64,000 bases of DNA, taken from NCBI GenBank assembly GCA_003550325.1, contig QKWP01002007.1:12209-76208 (forward strand). The letters run 5' to 3'. Numbering within the stretch: the first letter of the stretch is position 1; each line of letters starts with the position of its first letter. Below, piece by piece: positions 48,176 to 60,385 of this stretch. The notes beneath the pieces were generated by a model, which saw nothing but the letters and a program-made list of their open reading frames with translations, had not been told where the DNA came from and made no database searches. Made by a program: the position numbers and the translations under genes. This DNA comes from Gigaspora rosea. Taxonomy: Eukaryota > Glomeromycota > Glomeromycetes > Diversisporales > Gigasporaceae.

Positions 48176-51100
48176 ATGTCGTTACCTTCGATTAATAGCG
48201 GCGATGTTGTTAAAAGTGAGAAATCAAACTTTATCAATATGGTTTATAATTATGATTGGTCTTCGACTTCGCTTGGCCCTATAGACAGATGGGATCCTGC
48301 TATCAAAAATCTTATGGTAATTTGCGCTCACATACTTATATAGGATTAGTACTGGGAAAAGGGACGAACTTGGCAAAGAAATAATGCTACAAAAAATTAA
48401 TTCTCTCATGAATTATTGATCATAATTACGTGATTTTAGTACCATTCGATTCGTCTCATCGAGATGAATCAATAGTTAACGAGATAATTGTTTTTTTGGG
48501 TGCATTATTTTTTTGTCAAATTCGTCCTTTTCCCAGCATCAAGTCCATATATATTAAAATGGTAAATTTTTCAATATAATTCATAAAAACCAAAACGTTT
48601 TAATATTAGAATTTAATCCTCAATACTGAGTTTCCTATATGTGTCTTTATCAATCCTCCTGATTGGATACTTATCTATAATAAAGGTAAAATAATTTTGA
48701 GTTTCTTACATGGTTTATTTGTTTAGCTTAAAAATTAATCTTATTTACACATTAGCATATCTACCAATATTAAAATCAAAACATCCAGATGGTTAGCTAT
48801 ATATAAATTCGCGCTATATATTTATGTATTACCAGCTTATCAATTTTGTTAATATTCAATAGCATTAGGAATGAGACTTCAAGATGTTTTCCCTGAAGCA
48901 TTTGAGAGTCGCACGGGTTATGAACTTAATAAGTAAGTAGTAATTTTAGAATACTTTTATTCATAATATTAAATTTCTTTTAAATTTTAATGTGTGTAGT
49001 GTGTTAACAACTGGCAAAGGTGTATATGGACACGATGAAGGCGGTGCATTCGAACGTGATGGATATATGGAAGAGGTTTACTTTTGCAATACATTTAGCC
49101 CAGTTTTCAAATCAGATGGCATGATCGGTGCTATTTTATGCCTTGTTCAAGAAACTACTCAAAAAGTTATTGATGCTCGAAGATTACAAACCATTAGTGA
49201 ATTTGGTTATCATATTTCTGGTTAGTACTCATATATAATGTATCTTATCGTTATAGATATTATAGAATGGTATCTCTAACAGCTACCATAATATTTCTTG
49301 AAGGTGTTGAATCTTTAGAAAACGCCTGCCATATTGTAACAAAAGTATTAAGCAACAATAAAGATATTCCTTATACATTCATTTACTTAATCAAACATAC
49401 ATTAAATGCTAGTTCTGAATCTCTGATTGCTCACCTAATTGCCACAACCTTTGATGATGATAACAAAAAACGCCATATTCCCGATTATTTACCAGAAACT
49501 CACGAAATAATTGACTTAGCTAAAAATGCTAATAAGAGCTACGATACGTATATAGAAATAAAACGAGGTGCTTCAATTAATTCGTTCTTGAAATGTGATT
49601 CTTGGCCAATATATCTTGCATTAAAAGAAAGAGAACATGTAAAGGTTCTTTTAAAGGACGAATATCGAGCTTTACTCTTCTCGACAAAAATTTCACAAAC
49701 TTTGTCAGTTGTATTAATTTATGGCGTTGATCAAATGCATACGATTGATGAAAAGCATATGGAATTTTTACAAGTATAATAATTCATATATGACTAATTT
49801 CGTTATACTTACTGTATTAGAAATATCTAAATATTTTACAATCTGTTAGTTAGTCACAGATCAAATAAATATATTTTTGCAACGAGGGAAATCAATTGAA
49901 GAGGAAAAGGATCGAACTAAAATGTTGACTTATTTGAATTGCCAAAAAATTTCGTTTCTCCAAGGAATCAGTCACGAATTAAAAAGTACTATCATAAAAT
50001 TTTTTTTTTTTTTTTTAGAAATATATTATATAAATATGCTCATCTTTTTCTTAATATATTAGCACCGTTAACCTTAATGATTTCACCACTCGATGAAGTA
50101 ACTAATGCATGCCCGCAAGAATCACCAATAATGCCGCATCTACAAATTATACGACGTAACGCTCGTCGATTACTTAAACTCATTAATGTTTTATTACAAG
50201 TAAGCTATATATATGGCAATCGTTAAATAATTGCCGCGGATGATGCAGAAATTCACGTGATCACATGATAATCATTGTAGAACTCTAGAGCAACCAACCT
50301 AAAAAATTTCACTGTAGTGTTAGTGTTAGGGTTTGGTTGTGACCAAATTTTAATTACCCTAGTGAAATTAGGTGTGACATATGTAAAATCTAAAAAAACC
50401 CTAACCCTAACACCAACAGCAATAGTAATGCTGGGATTCTTTAATGCAGAAGATCAGCATCATCATCCGCGACAATAAATGTTCCTAACAATGTCTACAC
50501 TAGTTCCTGGAACTAATATACTAAATGGACTCTTCTTTATAGTTTTCTAATCTAGAATCTAGTCAATTAAAAGTACATTATCGTGAAATAAATATAGCTG
50601 AATTTACTCAAGAGTTGGCCTCTGACTTTAAAAATATGGCTAAAACATTAGGGTTGGATTACATTATTGATATTCCAAATCCGGATGAATTTAACCGTGC
50701 CGTGGGCGATAAGGTTTACTTGGATAGTGATATGTATGAAACAATTGTGCTTAATCTTTGTAAGCATTTTCTAAAAATTTATTATAAAAACAAAATTCTT
50801 TTTTTTTTATAAAATTTATTCATAAAAATGCATAGAGCATATTTTACTAAAATATTTTCCTTGTTAAAGGTTCGAATGCATTTAAGCATACTTGGAGTGG
50901 GCAAATAACCATTCGTTTATATCTTGACTATAAGGATAATAGAAAGATGATAGTTCTTGAAGTGTCAGATACAGGTTAATAATACTTTGTGTATTAACCT
51001 GAAGTTAGCATTTTCCTCGAGTTTCATCTTCAGGAACCTGAAATTATAACTTATGGCATGTGCAAACATCAGGCATAACATACATACATAGATATATATA

Positions 51101-54100
51101 ATAAATATTACCCATACTATACCCAAATTGATTTTCTATTTAGGCGTTGGTATTCCAGAAATCGCCCTTCCAAATATATTTCGGCGTTTTTATCGTGTTG
51201 AATCTCAAGAATCACGTAGTCATGAAGGTACCGGAATAGGACTTTCTCTTGTCAAAGAACTCATTACACACCATGGTGGAGATATCACTGTATCTTCAGT
51301 AGTAAATCAAGGAACGACATTTAGATGTTGGTTCCCAATAGGATGTGACCACCTACTAACAAATCAAATACACTCTAATAACATGGAAATTCAAATGAAT
51401 CATGGTCAAGAAATATACACTAATCGACAGCTTTATTTAGAAGAAAGTTCTCTATGGATAAAAAATAAGGAACCTGGAACTCAAGATGTTATGATGGATC
51501 AATTTCCAACCGATAATCATATTAGTCATACTGATAAAATATTAATGAAAGATAATAAAAAATATAAGGTCTTGATTGTTGATGATAATAGTGACATGAG
51601 GTAGCATTTTTGATGTTTGATCAACTATGACATTTCGTAAAATTGTTTCTTATTATTGACAGATTTATAGAACCTATTTAACGGATTTGCTAAGTGAATT
51701 TGAAATATATCGTGCTCGTGATGGCAAAGATGCTTTACGGGTCTTAAAAACTCTTAACAAATTACCCGATTTGATAATAAGTGGTAAATAATTAACATTT
51801 TAATTCATTCATACTGTACAGTTAAATTTATCGTTATTAAATTGAACATAGATATCATGATGCCAAATATGGATGGATATGAGTTGTTAGATGTGTTAAG
51901 ATCTGATTTAAAAACTTTAATGATTCCCGTAATATTGTTATCGGCAAAAGCTGGTGAAACTTCTAAAATTAAAGGTAATTTAAACCATTAATTATGATTA
52001 TTATTCTTGTTACAATATTTTATTTCTTTATCAATTTTTTAACACATTGATTTTTAGGTTTGGATAAAGGAGCGGATGATTATTTAGTAAAACCATTTTC
52101 TAATCAAGAACTAATTATTCGTATTCGTGCTAATATTGAGCTCTCACTTGTTCGCCGTAAAATATTCTTTCACCGATATAAGCAAGAGGATACAAAACAA
52201 CTATTGATTTCAATAACAAATACGATTATTTCCAAATTAGATCTAAATGAAACACTACTATATACTGCTAGAGAAATATATCGTAGATTACCATGTGAAA
52301 GAATCTTTATTATTTCAAATGGACAATCCAAAAATAATAAAATAATTGTTTCAGGGGAGGAGGAAGGTCCGGAATATTTAACACCAGTAGCAAATCCATT
52401 CTTAGAAATCGGTGATAATACTAAGAGTAATTTACAAACATTTACAAAGTTACAAGAAAATTTAAACACAAATTCAGGTGTTGATATTTCTTTAGATGTA
52501 TATTGTGATGACATTTGTAAAAATGTTTCTATATTATCTGTAGAAATATTGTTAGATAATGAAAATTGGGGATGGATAAAAGTACATAGGTCTCCAAATT
52601 CTATTTGGTCCGATTCTGAAATAGAGTTTTTGCAACAAATATCGAATCAGTTAAATATGGCCATTAAATATACAAGATTATTAAAAGAAAATAGGGAGAA
52701 GGAAATTCAAATAAAAGCTGCTGAAATTGCAAGTAACGCAAAGAGTCAAATATTAGCAAATACTTCTCATGGTATATTATTATTATTGTTTTATTTATTA
52801 CTAAAACTTTTTAACTTGCTAATTAATTCTAACCTTGTTTTAGAATTACGAACACCACTAAATGCGGTAGTGGGTATTGCTTCTTCTTTCGAGAGCATTA
52901 AATTAGCTACTGATCAAAGAGACATGCTTAGTATTATATCAAATGCTTCTGATGTCGTGTTATCTATAGTAAATGATATTCTTAATGTAGCAAAGTTAGG
53001 AGCAAAAAAGATCATTCTAGTAAATAGAACATTTGATTTGTTAGAATTACTTGACGGCACAATTGATACATTCGGAAAACAAGCTGGGTCTAAAAAGATT
53101 GAATTAATTGTAAATTGCGAAGTAGACATGTTACCAAGATATGTTAAGAGTGATCCTGAGAGGTAATTTAATCAATTTATTTTATATAAAAGTGCAAATC
53201 TAATAATTATTACTTACCTTATCTCTTATTAAATAGGTTGAAACAAGTTTTATCTCATTTATTATCGAATGCGTAACTATTTGCTTTTTTTTTAATTACC
53301 CATAGCCATCATATATGATTTTTTTGAATTTATAATTATAATTATTATTGAATCAATTCTATGAATTCCTATTGATATTTTTTAGTAAAATCATGTGATG
53401 ATGGACTGTATAGTAGCACTTAATTTTTTATAACCTACGCACTATTACAAATAACTCTATTTTTTTTCAGAGTTAAATTTACTAACGAAGGTGAAATTGT
53501 ACTGACAATCTCAATGAAACCACGAGAATTCATTGGCGAAAATGAGGTGAATTTGACAAGTGATCAAGTGATTAAAAAAGAAGTATTGTGTCTTGAATTA
53601 TGTGATACCGGTATTGGGTAAGTTATTTCCATTACATATACATAATATTTTAGCGCATGCAGTCATCTGAATAATTCATTTAATAATGATAGAATAAACC
53701 CCGAATATATACAACATGTTTGGAAAAGCTTTTCACAAGGTGACATGTTAATAACTAGGAAGCAAGATGGTGTAGGACTTGGCCTCTCAATTTGTAAAAG
53801 CCTAGTAGAAATTAATGGAGGTGAAATTAAAGCAGAGAGTCAATTGGGAAAAGGAAGTACATTTTCATTTACATGGAATGTTGAACTATTATCAATGATG
53901 TCTTTATCAAGAGTGTCACAATTTAATGAACAAATAAGCTATTTATTACCTTGTGCTGTAAGAAAAAAACGAATACTAATTATTCATTCAGTCGAAAGCG
54001 TAAGAAATAGAAATTCATTATTGAAATATCTTAAAAGGGTCGAAAAAGTTGATGCATTCGATACTTTTGACAAAGGTATTAGGGCAGCAAAATCATATAA

Positions 54101-54371
54101 AAAATTATATCAGCGTGTTTATGATATAGTGTTTATCAGCCTTTATGAAAATAACAAAGAGGAGGCTATGAATGCTGTGCTAGAGTTAAAAGAATTGGAT
54201 AAGTATAATAGTTTAGCAATAATATTTATAGTATTTCCGAGTGATGAAGGAATTAAATTAGCAAGCGAATTAATTGAATTAATTGAAAAAGTTTTAACCT
54301 TCGTTATTTATGCACCAATTACATGGAATAAATTAATCAGTCAATTTAAGCATATGAAAATAATAAACTAA
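48176..54371 (+). CDS. Hybrid sensor histidine kinase with two kinase modules
   Basis: Eighteen exons, all GT-AG and in phase, total 4197 nt, 1398 residues: 48176-48316, 48610-48685, 48756-48791, 48863-48932, 49000-49220, 49304-49773, 49850-49985, 50063-50199, 50543-50759, 50870-50974, 51144-51600, 51671-51783, 51852-51974, 52058-52771, 52844-53162, 53237-53272, 53471-53617, 53693-54371. Order: PAS-like region (1-182); HisKA with His380 in GISHELKTPLT; ATPase with Asn504, DTGVGIP (535-541) and GTGIGLSL; receiver with acidic pair 683-684, phospho-acceptor Asp727 (DIMMPNMDG) and Lys779; GAF-like region (about 795-960); second HisKA, His1005 (SHELRTPLN); second ATPase, Asn1123, [13 protein letters not shown]; and a receiver-like C-terminus (1263-1398) without the acidic residues. 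No membrane segment, so probably cytosolic. Such kinases pass phosphate His-Asp to a phosphotransfer protein. Start matched to the paralogue. Confidence 0.9.
50230..50477. mobile_element. MITE in intron 8 of the intact kinase
   Basis: TTGCCGCGGATGATG is mirrored by CATCATCCGCGACAA. The interior carries GTTAGTGTTAGGGTTTGG and, inverted, AAACCCTAACCCTAACACC. It explains why this intron (343 nt) is much longer than its counterpart (69 nt). The splice sites at 50200 and 50542 lie outside it, so coding is unaffected. Confidence 0.85.
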
Positions 54372-55105
54372 TGTAAATAGTCATAAGATATGTCTCTCAA
54401 TTTCGAATATTTGCCATTCTAATAAGGCAAAAAAAAAAAGGATAACGGTGGCATATAATACTTCTCTATCGCTATACTGAAATGTATGAATAATCATTTT
54501 TGAATCACTATAGAACTACTTTTCTATAAATTTTAATTATATACATGTGCACATGTTATGATCTTAATAAAACTAGAATCTATCGATTTAGTATGCTTTT
54601 TTCTTCATATGAATTTTCCTTTTTAAAATTTTAAGAAAAAATTGTATAATAGTTAACTAAATATCAAGTAATTACATATGTAATCATAAAAATTGTAAAA
54701 TTGTAGTTAGAGATTGGACCCGTTACCCGCATATCTGGATATCCGCACGGTTACCCGCATGCCCGGATACTATAAATATTTCACGGGATAACAACTTTTA
54801 TCCGCCAAACAGGTATCCGCGGGTATCCGCGGGTTTAGGTCATTAAATCCGATTGGTCAATCATTGACATATACCCTGCATATTTCATCTGACTTTGAAC
54901 GAATTGTTGGCCACGAAAACGAATTGTTCGAAGAAACCAAATACATATTCAGAAGCTACACCTTTCACTTTATATACTATCAAAATAATCACGAAAATGG
55001 TGGAATAATCATGAGGGTTAGCTATACAGTATGACATTTTTTTAATTTGTGTTACTTATATATATAAGAATCTCTAAAACAAAAGAAATGGCTTTTTTTT
55101 TGTAG
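54372..55105. other. Intergenic region with a TATCCGCGGG repeat patch
   Basis: 54715-54845 repeats TTACCCGCATATCTGGATAT and TATCCGCGGG units, GC-rich against an AT-rich background, probably a small repeat element. No other feature. Confidence 0.5.
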
Positions 55106-55155
55106 TTAGATCTCTAGTAATCGAGTTTGTTCTCAAGAATGATAGTACATATAGA

Positions 55156-55812
55156 CAGTGATGTCATGTCCAATAGTCCAACAACAAAAATTGGACGTTG
55201 GATGTTTGGATTTGGACTTTACTATATGTCCAATTGGACTTTGGACATCACATGACTTTCGTCACATATGATTGGGCAATATTTGTATTACATTTAATAG
55301 ACAAACTACTGCGCTAGTATTATTTAACTTCAACCAATCAAATTTATAATTTATGGATTAGAGCAGGGTCCAAAGATTTAGGTCCAAGAATCACGATTGG
55401 ATGTTTGGATTGGACGTTCAATCCAAAGGTGTCCAAGCGTCCAATTTTCATTTTACTTATTTGCGCGGGTACCACAAACCAAAAAAGGAATTCCGATTTT
55501 GTAAATAAACTAAGTGTGAGAGATAAAGATTTAGGGTTAGGGCCTTAACATTAGAGGTTATATGGTTAGAGTGATGCTTAATATAAGTAAAATTTCATTC
55601 TCGTCATTTTTAATTAGTGCACCAAGATCGATTTAAACATTAGTTTTTGCGTATTTTCACTTTTTTCTTCTTTTACGCGTGTTCGAATTCTTTGTCGGGC
55701 TGATCCGGAATAGTCAAAATTTGCACTCTCCGATTGGCTATTTCCTCTCTAGGAGCTTGTATTACCCGCGCAAATAAGTGGATGCTCCAATTTTGTCCAA
55801 TGTACATCACTG
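55156..55812. mobile_element. hAT-like non-autonomous element with 8-bp duplication
   Basis: It begins CAGTGATGTCATGTCC and ends GTACATCACTG, with CATATAGA at 55148-55155 and 55813-55820. The arms are rich in TTGGACTTTGGACAT and GTCCAAGCGTCCAATT units, like the region at 29600-30900. A family B element (55455-55789) is nested near its right end. Confidence 0.87.
55455..55789. mobile_element. MITE family B, copy 2, complete
   Basis: ACTTATTTGCGCGGGTA and TACCCGCGCAAATAAGT are inverted ends. The body is about 90 percent identical to copy 1 at 15066-15377, including TTTAGGGTTAGGGCCTTAAC. It is nested in the hAT-like element, so it is younger than that insertion. Confidence 0.88.
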
Positions 55813-55889
55813 CATATAGATTATACTTGTTAGACGAAGCTGCAGATTTTAATATTGATGAAAGTCAAAACTGGGTTCAACTTTTGTAA

Positions 55890-56847
55890 TCTTAAATCTA
55901 ATAAAGTAAAACTGAAAAACTTGCTAAAACTATTGGAAGAAAGGCTTGAGTTTTGTGTACTTTTTACTTGCAGTTGTTTATTATTCTTTTTAATTTATTT
56001 ACAGTATAATAATTTAATTATTATTTCTTGTTATTATTTATTGTCAGCAATTCAGTTTTATACAAAGCTCTTTATACATGCATCTAATAGTTCATTATTT
56101 AAAATTCAAAACTCTCAATGCTATAAAAATTTCTCTCTTATGAACCCCATTCTATTTGCTCATTATCTATTCTTGACTGGTCTAAAACCAATCTAGTACT
56201 ATTTTTTACTCTCTTGATAACTAACTATTAAAGTATACCTTCTATTATTAAATTGAAGTTGTCATATTATTTCCTTCAATAAGAAGTTTCTGAATTAAGT
56301 TAAGATATCAATGTCTTTTTTAAGTCTAATCAAATTATATGTGTAGCAATAACTAGTAGCCAAAATAATAGATTATTGTAATTATTAAAATTTAAAAAAT
56401 GTATTGTTATTTAACTAATACTATTATATTTTGTAAAATATTTTACTTTGAGTTCATTTTAATGTAAGCCTATTAGCCAATTAGATCTTGTAAAATCATA
56501 AAATAATTTACAAAAATTAACTAATAGAATGAAAGCTCACTATGCTAATATCCATAGGGTATTCAGTTTATTTAGATATCTATAGAATTATTGTTTATCT
56601 ATAAGGGTTACCTGGTTATTTATAGGATTTATCCAGATATTTGCAAATCAAAACTGATAGTTTATTCAGATATAGCTTTTATAAAAAGGGTACAAAAAAA
56701 AGGTATCTTTTCTAGAGCATTTTTGGAGATATAACTAAAGTGGGATATAACTTAATACATAAAACATATAAAAATATATAAAAAAAAAGAAATTTTTTTG
56801 TTTAAATCTGGGTATACAAAAAAAAATAAAAATTTTATTTTTAAACT
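55890..56847. other. Intergenic DNA
   Basis: The open frame at 55855-56196 overlaps the exon fragment and then runs into hydrophobic low-complexity sequence; I do not accept it. No other feature. Confidence 0.4.
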
Positions 56848-57951
56848 CTTTCCAACGATCACTTGAACCAAATTTTCCCACTGAAAAAAACAAAAAGTTT
56901 TTTGTTGGAGCGTTGCCTATACTTAATGTATAGTAGAATAACACAGAAATACAGTTTTTATAAAGGTCAACTCTTACTCTGGGGACTCCTTTGTATATTC
57001 GGCATGCAAGCCAAAAGCGTCTTCTTACAAGGTAACTGGCAGAAGGTGGCACCCTTGTACGAGAAATTTTGGTGGAGAGCAAAGAGCTTCTTCGTTGACG
57101 AAGTAACCTGTGGTAAAACAGTGGGGAACAACAAAAAAATGAGTTTTATCTGGAATATACTTTCCTTTAAATTTGTTACAAGTATTATCTTACTCCCCTT
57201 TGGACTTTTCAAAATTTCACCAAAAAGTGGGAAATCCAGCTTACCCTCTCCAAAAGATCAGCAGTATTTACTCCTTTCTAATCGGGAACGTGCCTACCTA
57301 ATTGGAATTGACATCACGAGTGCATTTTGGTACTGCTTACGAAATAAACAATGAATGACATGTCAGAGGTCGAGAGAGTACCCCGTGTTGAAATTTCTTT
57401 CTCGAATGTTCTACTAGGCGTATTTTTGTTTTTTTTCATTACTATATATAGACTATGATGGAGCGTTTCTCTATGCAGCACTATATAATTTTTATAGTCT
57501 AGCACAGGCAATAATAGTGCCGTTATCTTTTTACTTTTCTTTTGCCTTTTTTTTCTTCCTTTTCTTTTTATCTTTGTAAATTTGGTTTTCGTTTAGTAGT
57601 AGAGGTTTTTCCCCTTTTTTTATTTTCCCCTTTTCATTTTCTATATATGTTTTTGTTTTTTCATTAGTAGTATCCTTCTACTTGAAAAGCTAGGAGAAGA
57701 AGGTTTAAAGAAGTGCAACCATGATACGTAAGGTTGTAGACATCCTTTAGTGATATATTAATTAGTTAGTTCATGCAGACACAGTTAGTATTGAGATAAA
57801 AGTCTACTATAGCAGATCGAACATAGGTACTTTTCGAAGTAACCGGGTTAGTCAATATTTGTAAATTAGATAAGAAATTTTATTTCTGTAAAGCTGGCAA
57901 CTAAGCAGTTAACCAAGCATTTAATAAAGTATTGGCATGATTGCCGAATTA
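56848..57951 (+). mobile_element. LINE-mobilised element, family L, copy 3
   Basis: It starts ACTCTTTCCAACGATCACTTG and ends TTTAATAAAGTATTGGCATG then ATTGCCGAATTA, the same ends as the minus-strand copy at 62390-63541. An open frame (56863-57354) shares CGKTVGNNKKMSF and KSGKSSLP with that copy, so some protein sequence was conserved, but no known domain is evident. A pyrimidine-rich stretch (57530-57670) follows. GATATAACT at 56743 and 57953 may be the target duplication, though it leaves 95 bp of extra 5' sequence. Confidence 0.7.
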
Positions 57952-58047
57952 NGATATAACTCAGATATAACTATAGTGAGCTTAGCTCTCTAAAAATTTA
58001 GATTAAAAATTAATATAATTGGTATTTAATATAATAATATTATATAT

Positions 58048-58680
58048 GGGAATAGAAATTTGTTGCACCTGCGACATGTCACACCCCGATTCGGCCAATC
58101 AAATCGCACGATTTTGTAGACAAAAAATTTTATTTTTAAAAAATTCAAAATTTTACTAGTAAAATGCAAAAATAAATAAGCAATATCAAAATATATAATG
58201 TAAAATTTTATTTTGAACAACTTTTTCTAAGTCATAAAGATAGATTATCTTAGTAAAAAAACGTTTAATAAGAAAAATCAAAAATTTCGAACGTTAGCAC
58301 ATATAAACTTTTTTTTTACTAATATAAATCTATCTTTACATTTAAGAATTATATGTAAAATTTTATACTAAACAACTTTTTCTAAGTTAAAAAAGTAGAT
58401 TATTTTAGTAAAAAAAAGGTTTATATGTGCTAACTTTGGAAATTTTTGATTTTTCTTATAAACCGTTTTTTTTACTAATACAATCTATCTTTATGACTTA
58501 GAAAAAGTTGTTCAGAATAAAATTTTACGTTATATAGTATGCTATTTTATATAAATTTTACACTTTATTATGTAAAATTTTTAATTTTTAAAAAAAAATT
58601 TTTTGCCTATAAAATCATGCGATTTGATTGGCTGAACCAGGGGGTGCGTCATGTCGCAGGTGCGACAAATTTATTTTCCC
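58048..58680. mobile_element. Foldback MITE with GCACCTGCGACATG arms
   Basis: GGGAATAGAAATTTGTTGCA is mirrored by GCGACAAATTTATTTTCCC over arms of more than 250 bp with moderate decay, and TATATA lies outside both ends. The unit CTTTTTCTAAGTYATAAAGA occurs four times in alternating orientation within the arms. The open frames at 58026-58220 and 58539-58736 are mirror images and are not genes. Confidence 0.85.
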
Positions 58681-59094
58681 TATTATATATATATATCAAA
58701 GTTTGTATAATAAAGTCTATATTGCACCAAACTTGAAGTGGATAAGCCAATAAATTATATTATCCAAAATTTTTCTATGATTCAAGAACAATTAAATTGC
58801 TCTCTATTACAACTAGCTAACATTTAAATATTTATAAGCTTAAGTATTTTAAACTACTATATTAATAAAAATAAATTTTTATTGCTTTATATATTTATAT
58901 AGAGAACATATTTTTCAAACTTAATGTTTTCAGAAAAAAATTAATAGAGAACATCTTAAATTTTGCAAATGTTCTTGAATTAAAAGTGATGTTCTCATGA
59001 GAACATGAAAACATAAAATTTTCAATGCTATCTGTAATGTGTTTCTGCAAATTTTGTTAAAAAATATTATACTGTTAATTTAAATCTAGTAAAC
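58681..59094. repeat. AT-rich DNA with AGAACAT/ATGTTCT units
   Basis: 58915-59010 repeats ATGTTCT and AGAACAT at short intervals, as at 37690-37900. No gene. Confidence 0.45.
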
Positions 59095-60385
59095 AGAACC
59101 CCAAAATATACTGTATATAGATAGGTCAGGTTTATTATAAAATTACAAAAAATAGAAAGGTTTACAAAAAAAATTTAAAAATAAGCAAATAAATTACTAT
59201 AAATAGAAAAGATCTATATAAAAAAACCAAAATAATCAAACTAATACCTGACCTATCATCAACTCTTTCCAACGATCATCTGGACCAACTTTTCCATGAC
59301 AACTAAACTGTAGAAAACTTAGATAATATGCAACCTCTTATTACAAACCTTCTTTTGGTGTATTCAAAGAACAAGAGTTCTACTCGGGACAACTGAAAAA
59401 GAGTTGAAAAAGAAGTCTTGGGATAGGTCTCCCTAGAGTAAAATACAAAAACTATCGAATAGTAGTTGGTTACTAAGTAACTAGAAGTCTTTGTCATTAA
59501 GTTCAAACAGTTTTGGATTTTATGAAAGCTGCATATTTTTCTATAAACTACAAAACTTACAAGGTTTTAAACACATGAAACAAGTTGGACCACTTGTTAT
59601 CTCCCTCATCCCTTTGGCTCTTTAAAAATTTCGACAAAGTGGGCATTTCGGCTTACCCCCTTCAAAAAATTAGCAATGTTTACTTCTCCTAATTGGAAAA
59701 TACGGCTACCATATTGGAATGAAGTCATGAGTGGATTTCGGTATTCCGAAATAAACAAGAAGCGACACGTGTTTTTGGTTTGGAAGAAACCCATAACAAA
59801 ATTTCTTTCTAGAATGTTCTTTTAGCTATGGTTTTTTTTTTTACACACCTATTTCTACAGTTTTCTAGGTTAAAAACTATTTTTCTAGTAATAGTTTTTT
59901 TCCTACATATGATAATTTGAGTTTAGTTAGAGTAGAAACTACTTTTCTTAGTATCATATAATTTTTAAAATTGTTCACTTGGTGCTGGGTCTTAATTGAC
60001 CCAAGGCCTTGCTTTTCTTTTTTTTTCTTTCTATCATTTGTTTTCTCATTTTCTTTGGGGCTTCTTTTTCTTTTATACCCCTTTTTTATATTTTGCCCTT
60101 TAGTAGTTTAGTTTTTTCCTCCCACTTCCAGGGATATTTCCTTTGGGGAATGCCCTTGTATAGTAGAACGAGGCTGATGAACAGTCAGTATTTCCTGAGA
60201 TGCCATGCAGTGATTCGCATGTAGTTTAGTTATTTAAATTGGATGATGCCAGTATTGTTTATTCTTTGTCCTTCGGGTATTTGTACTATTTTTTTTAGTC
60301 GAATAAATCAAAGAGGTTGTATTTGGCAAGTTTCGCCTAAGAGAAAAAAAAATACCTGACCTATTTATATATATTTTAGAGTTCT
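59095..60385. mobile_element. hAT-like MITE, family A, copy 3, split by family L
   Basis: GAACCCCAAAATATACTG on the left and TATATATTTTAGAGTTC on the right are its ends, with TAGTAAAC at both borders (8-bp duplication). The family L element at 59257-60350 inserted into its right arm. The internal AGATCTATATAAAAAAACCA matches copy 2. Confidence 0.82.
59257..60350 (+). mobile_element. LINE-mobilised element, family L, copy 2
   Basis: The exact 14-bp duplication AATACCTGACCTAT lies at 59243-59256 and 60351-60364, with an A9 tail before the right copy. Starts CATCAACTCTTTCCAACGAT. Its body shares ACAAAGTGGGCATTTCGGCT with copy 1, and a C/T-rich tract precedes the 3' end, which reads GAATAAATCAAAGAGG...TTGGCAAGTTTCGCC. 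No reverse transcriptase frame. Confidence 0.85.

Larger units (their letters stand above)
55106..55889 (+). pseudogene. Last-exon fragment interrupted by a hAT-like element
   Basis: After a T-run and TAG acceptor (55105), 55106-55155 reads SLVIEFVLKNDSTYR. It continues in frame from 55821 to a TAA at 55887 (LYLLDEAADFNIDESQN...), once the element at 55156-55812 and one duplicate CATATAGA are set aside. I cannot identify the protein or find convincing upstream exons. Continuity of frame across the insertion is the main support; the piece is short (39 codons). Confidence 0.45.

Noticed and set aside
55855-56196. 113-codon frame as a membrane protein gene
   Set aside because: It starts inside the exon fragment in another frame and turns into AT-driven hydrophobic low-complexity sequence.
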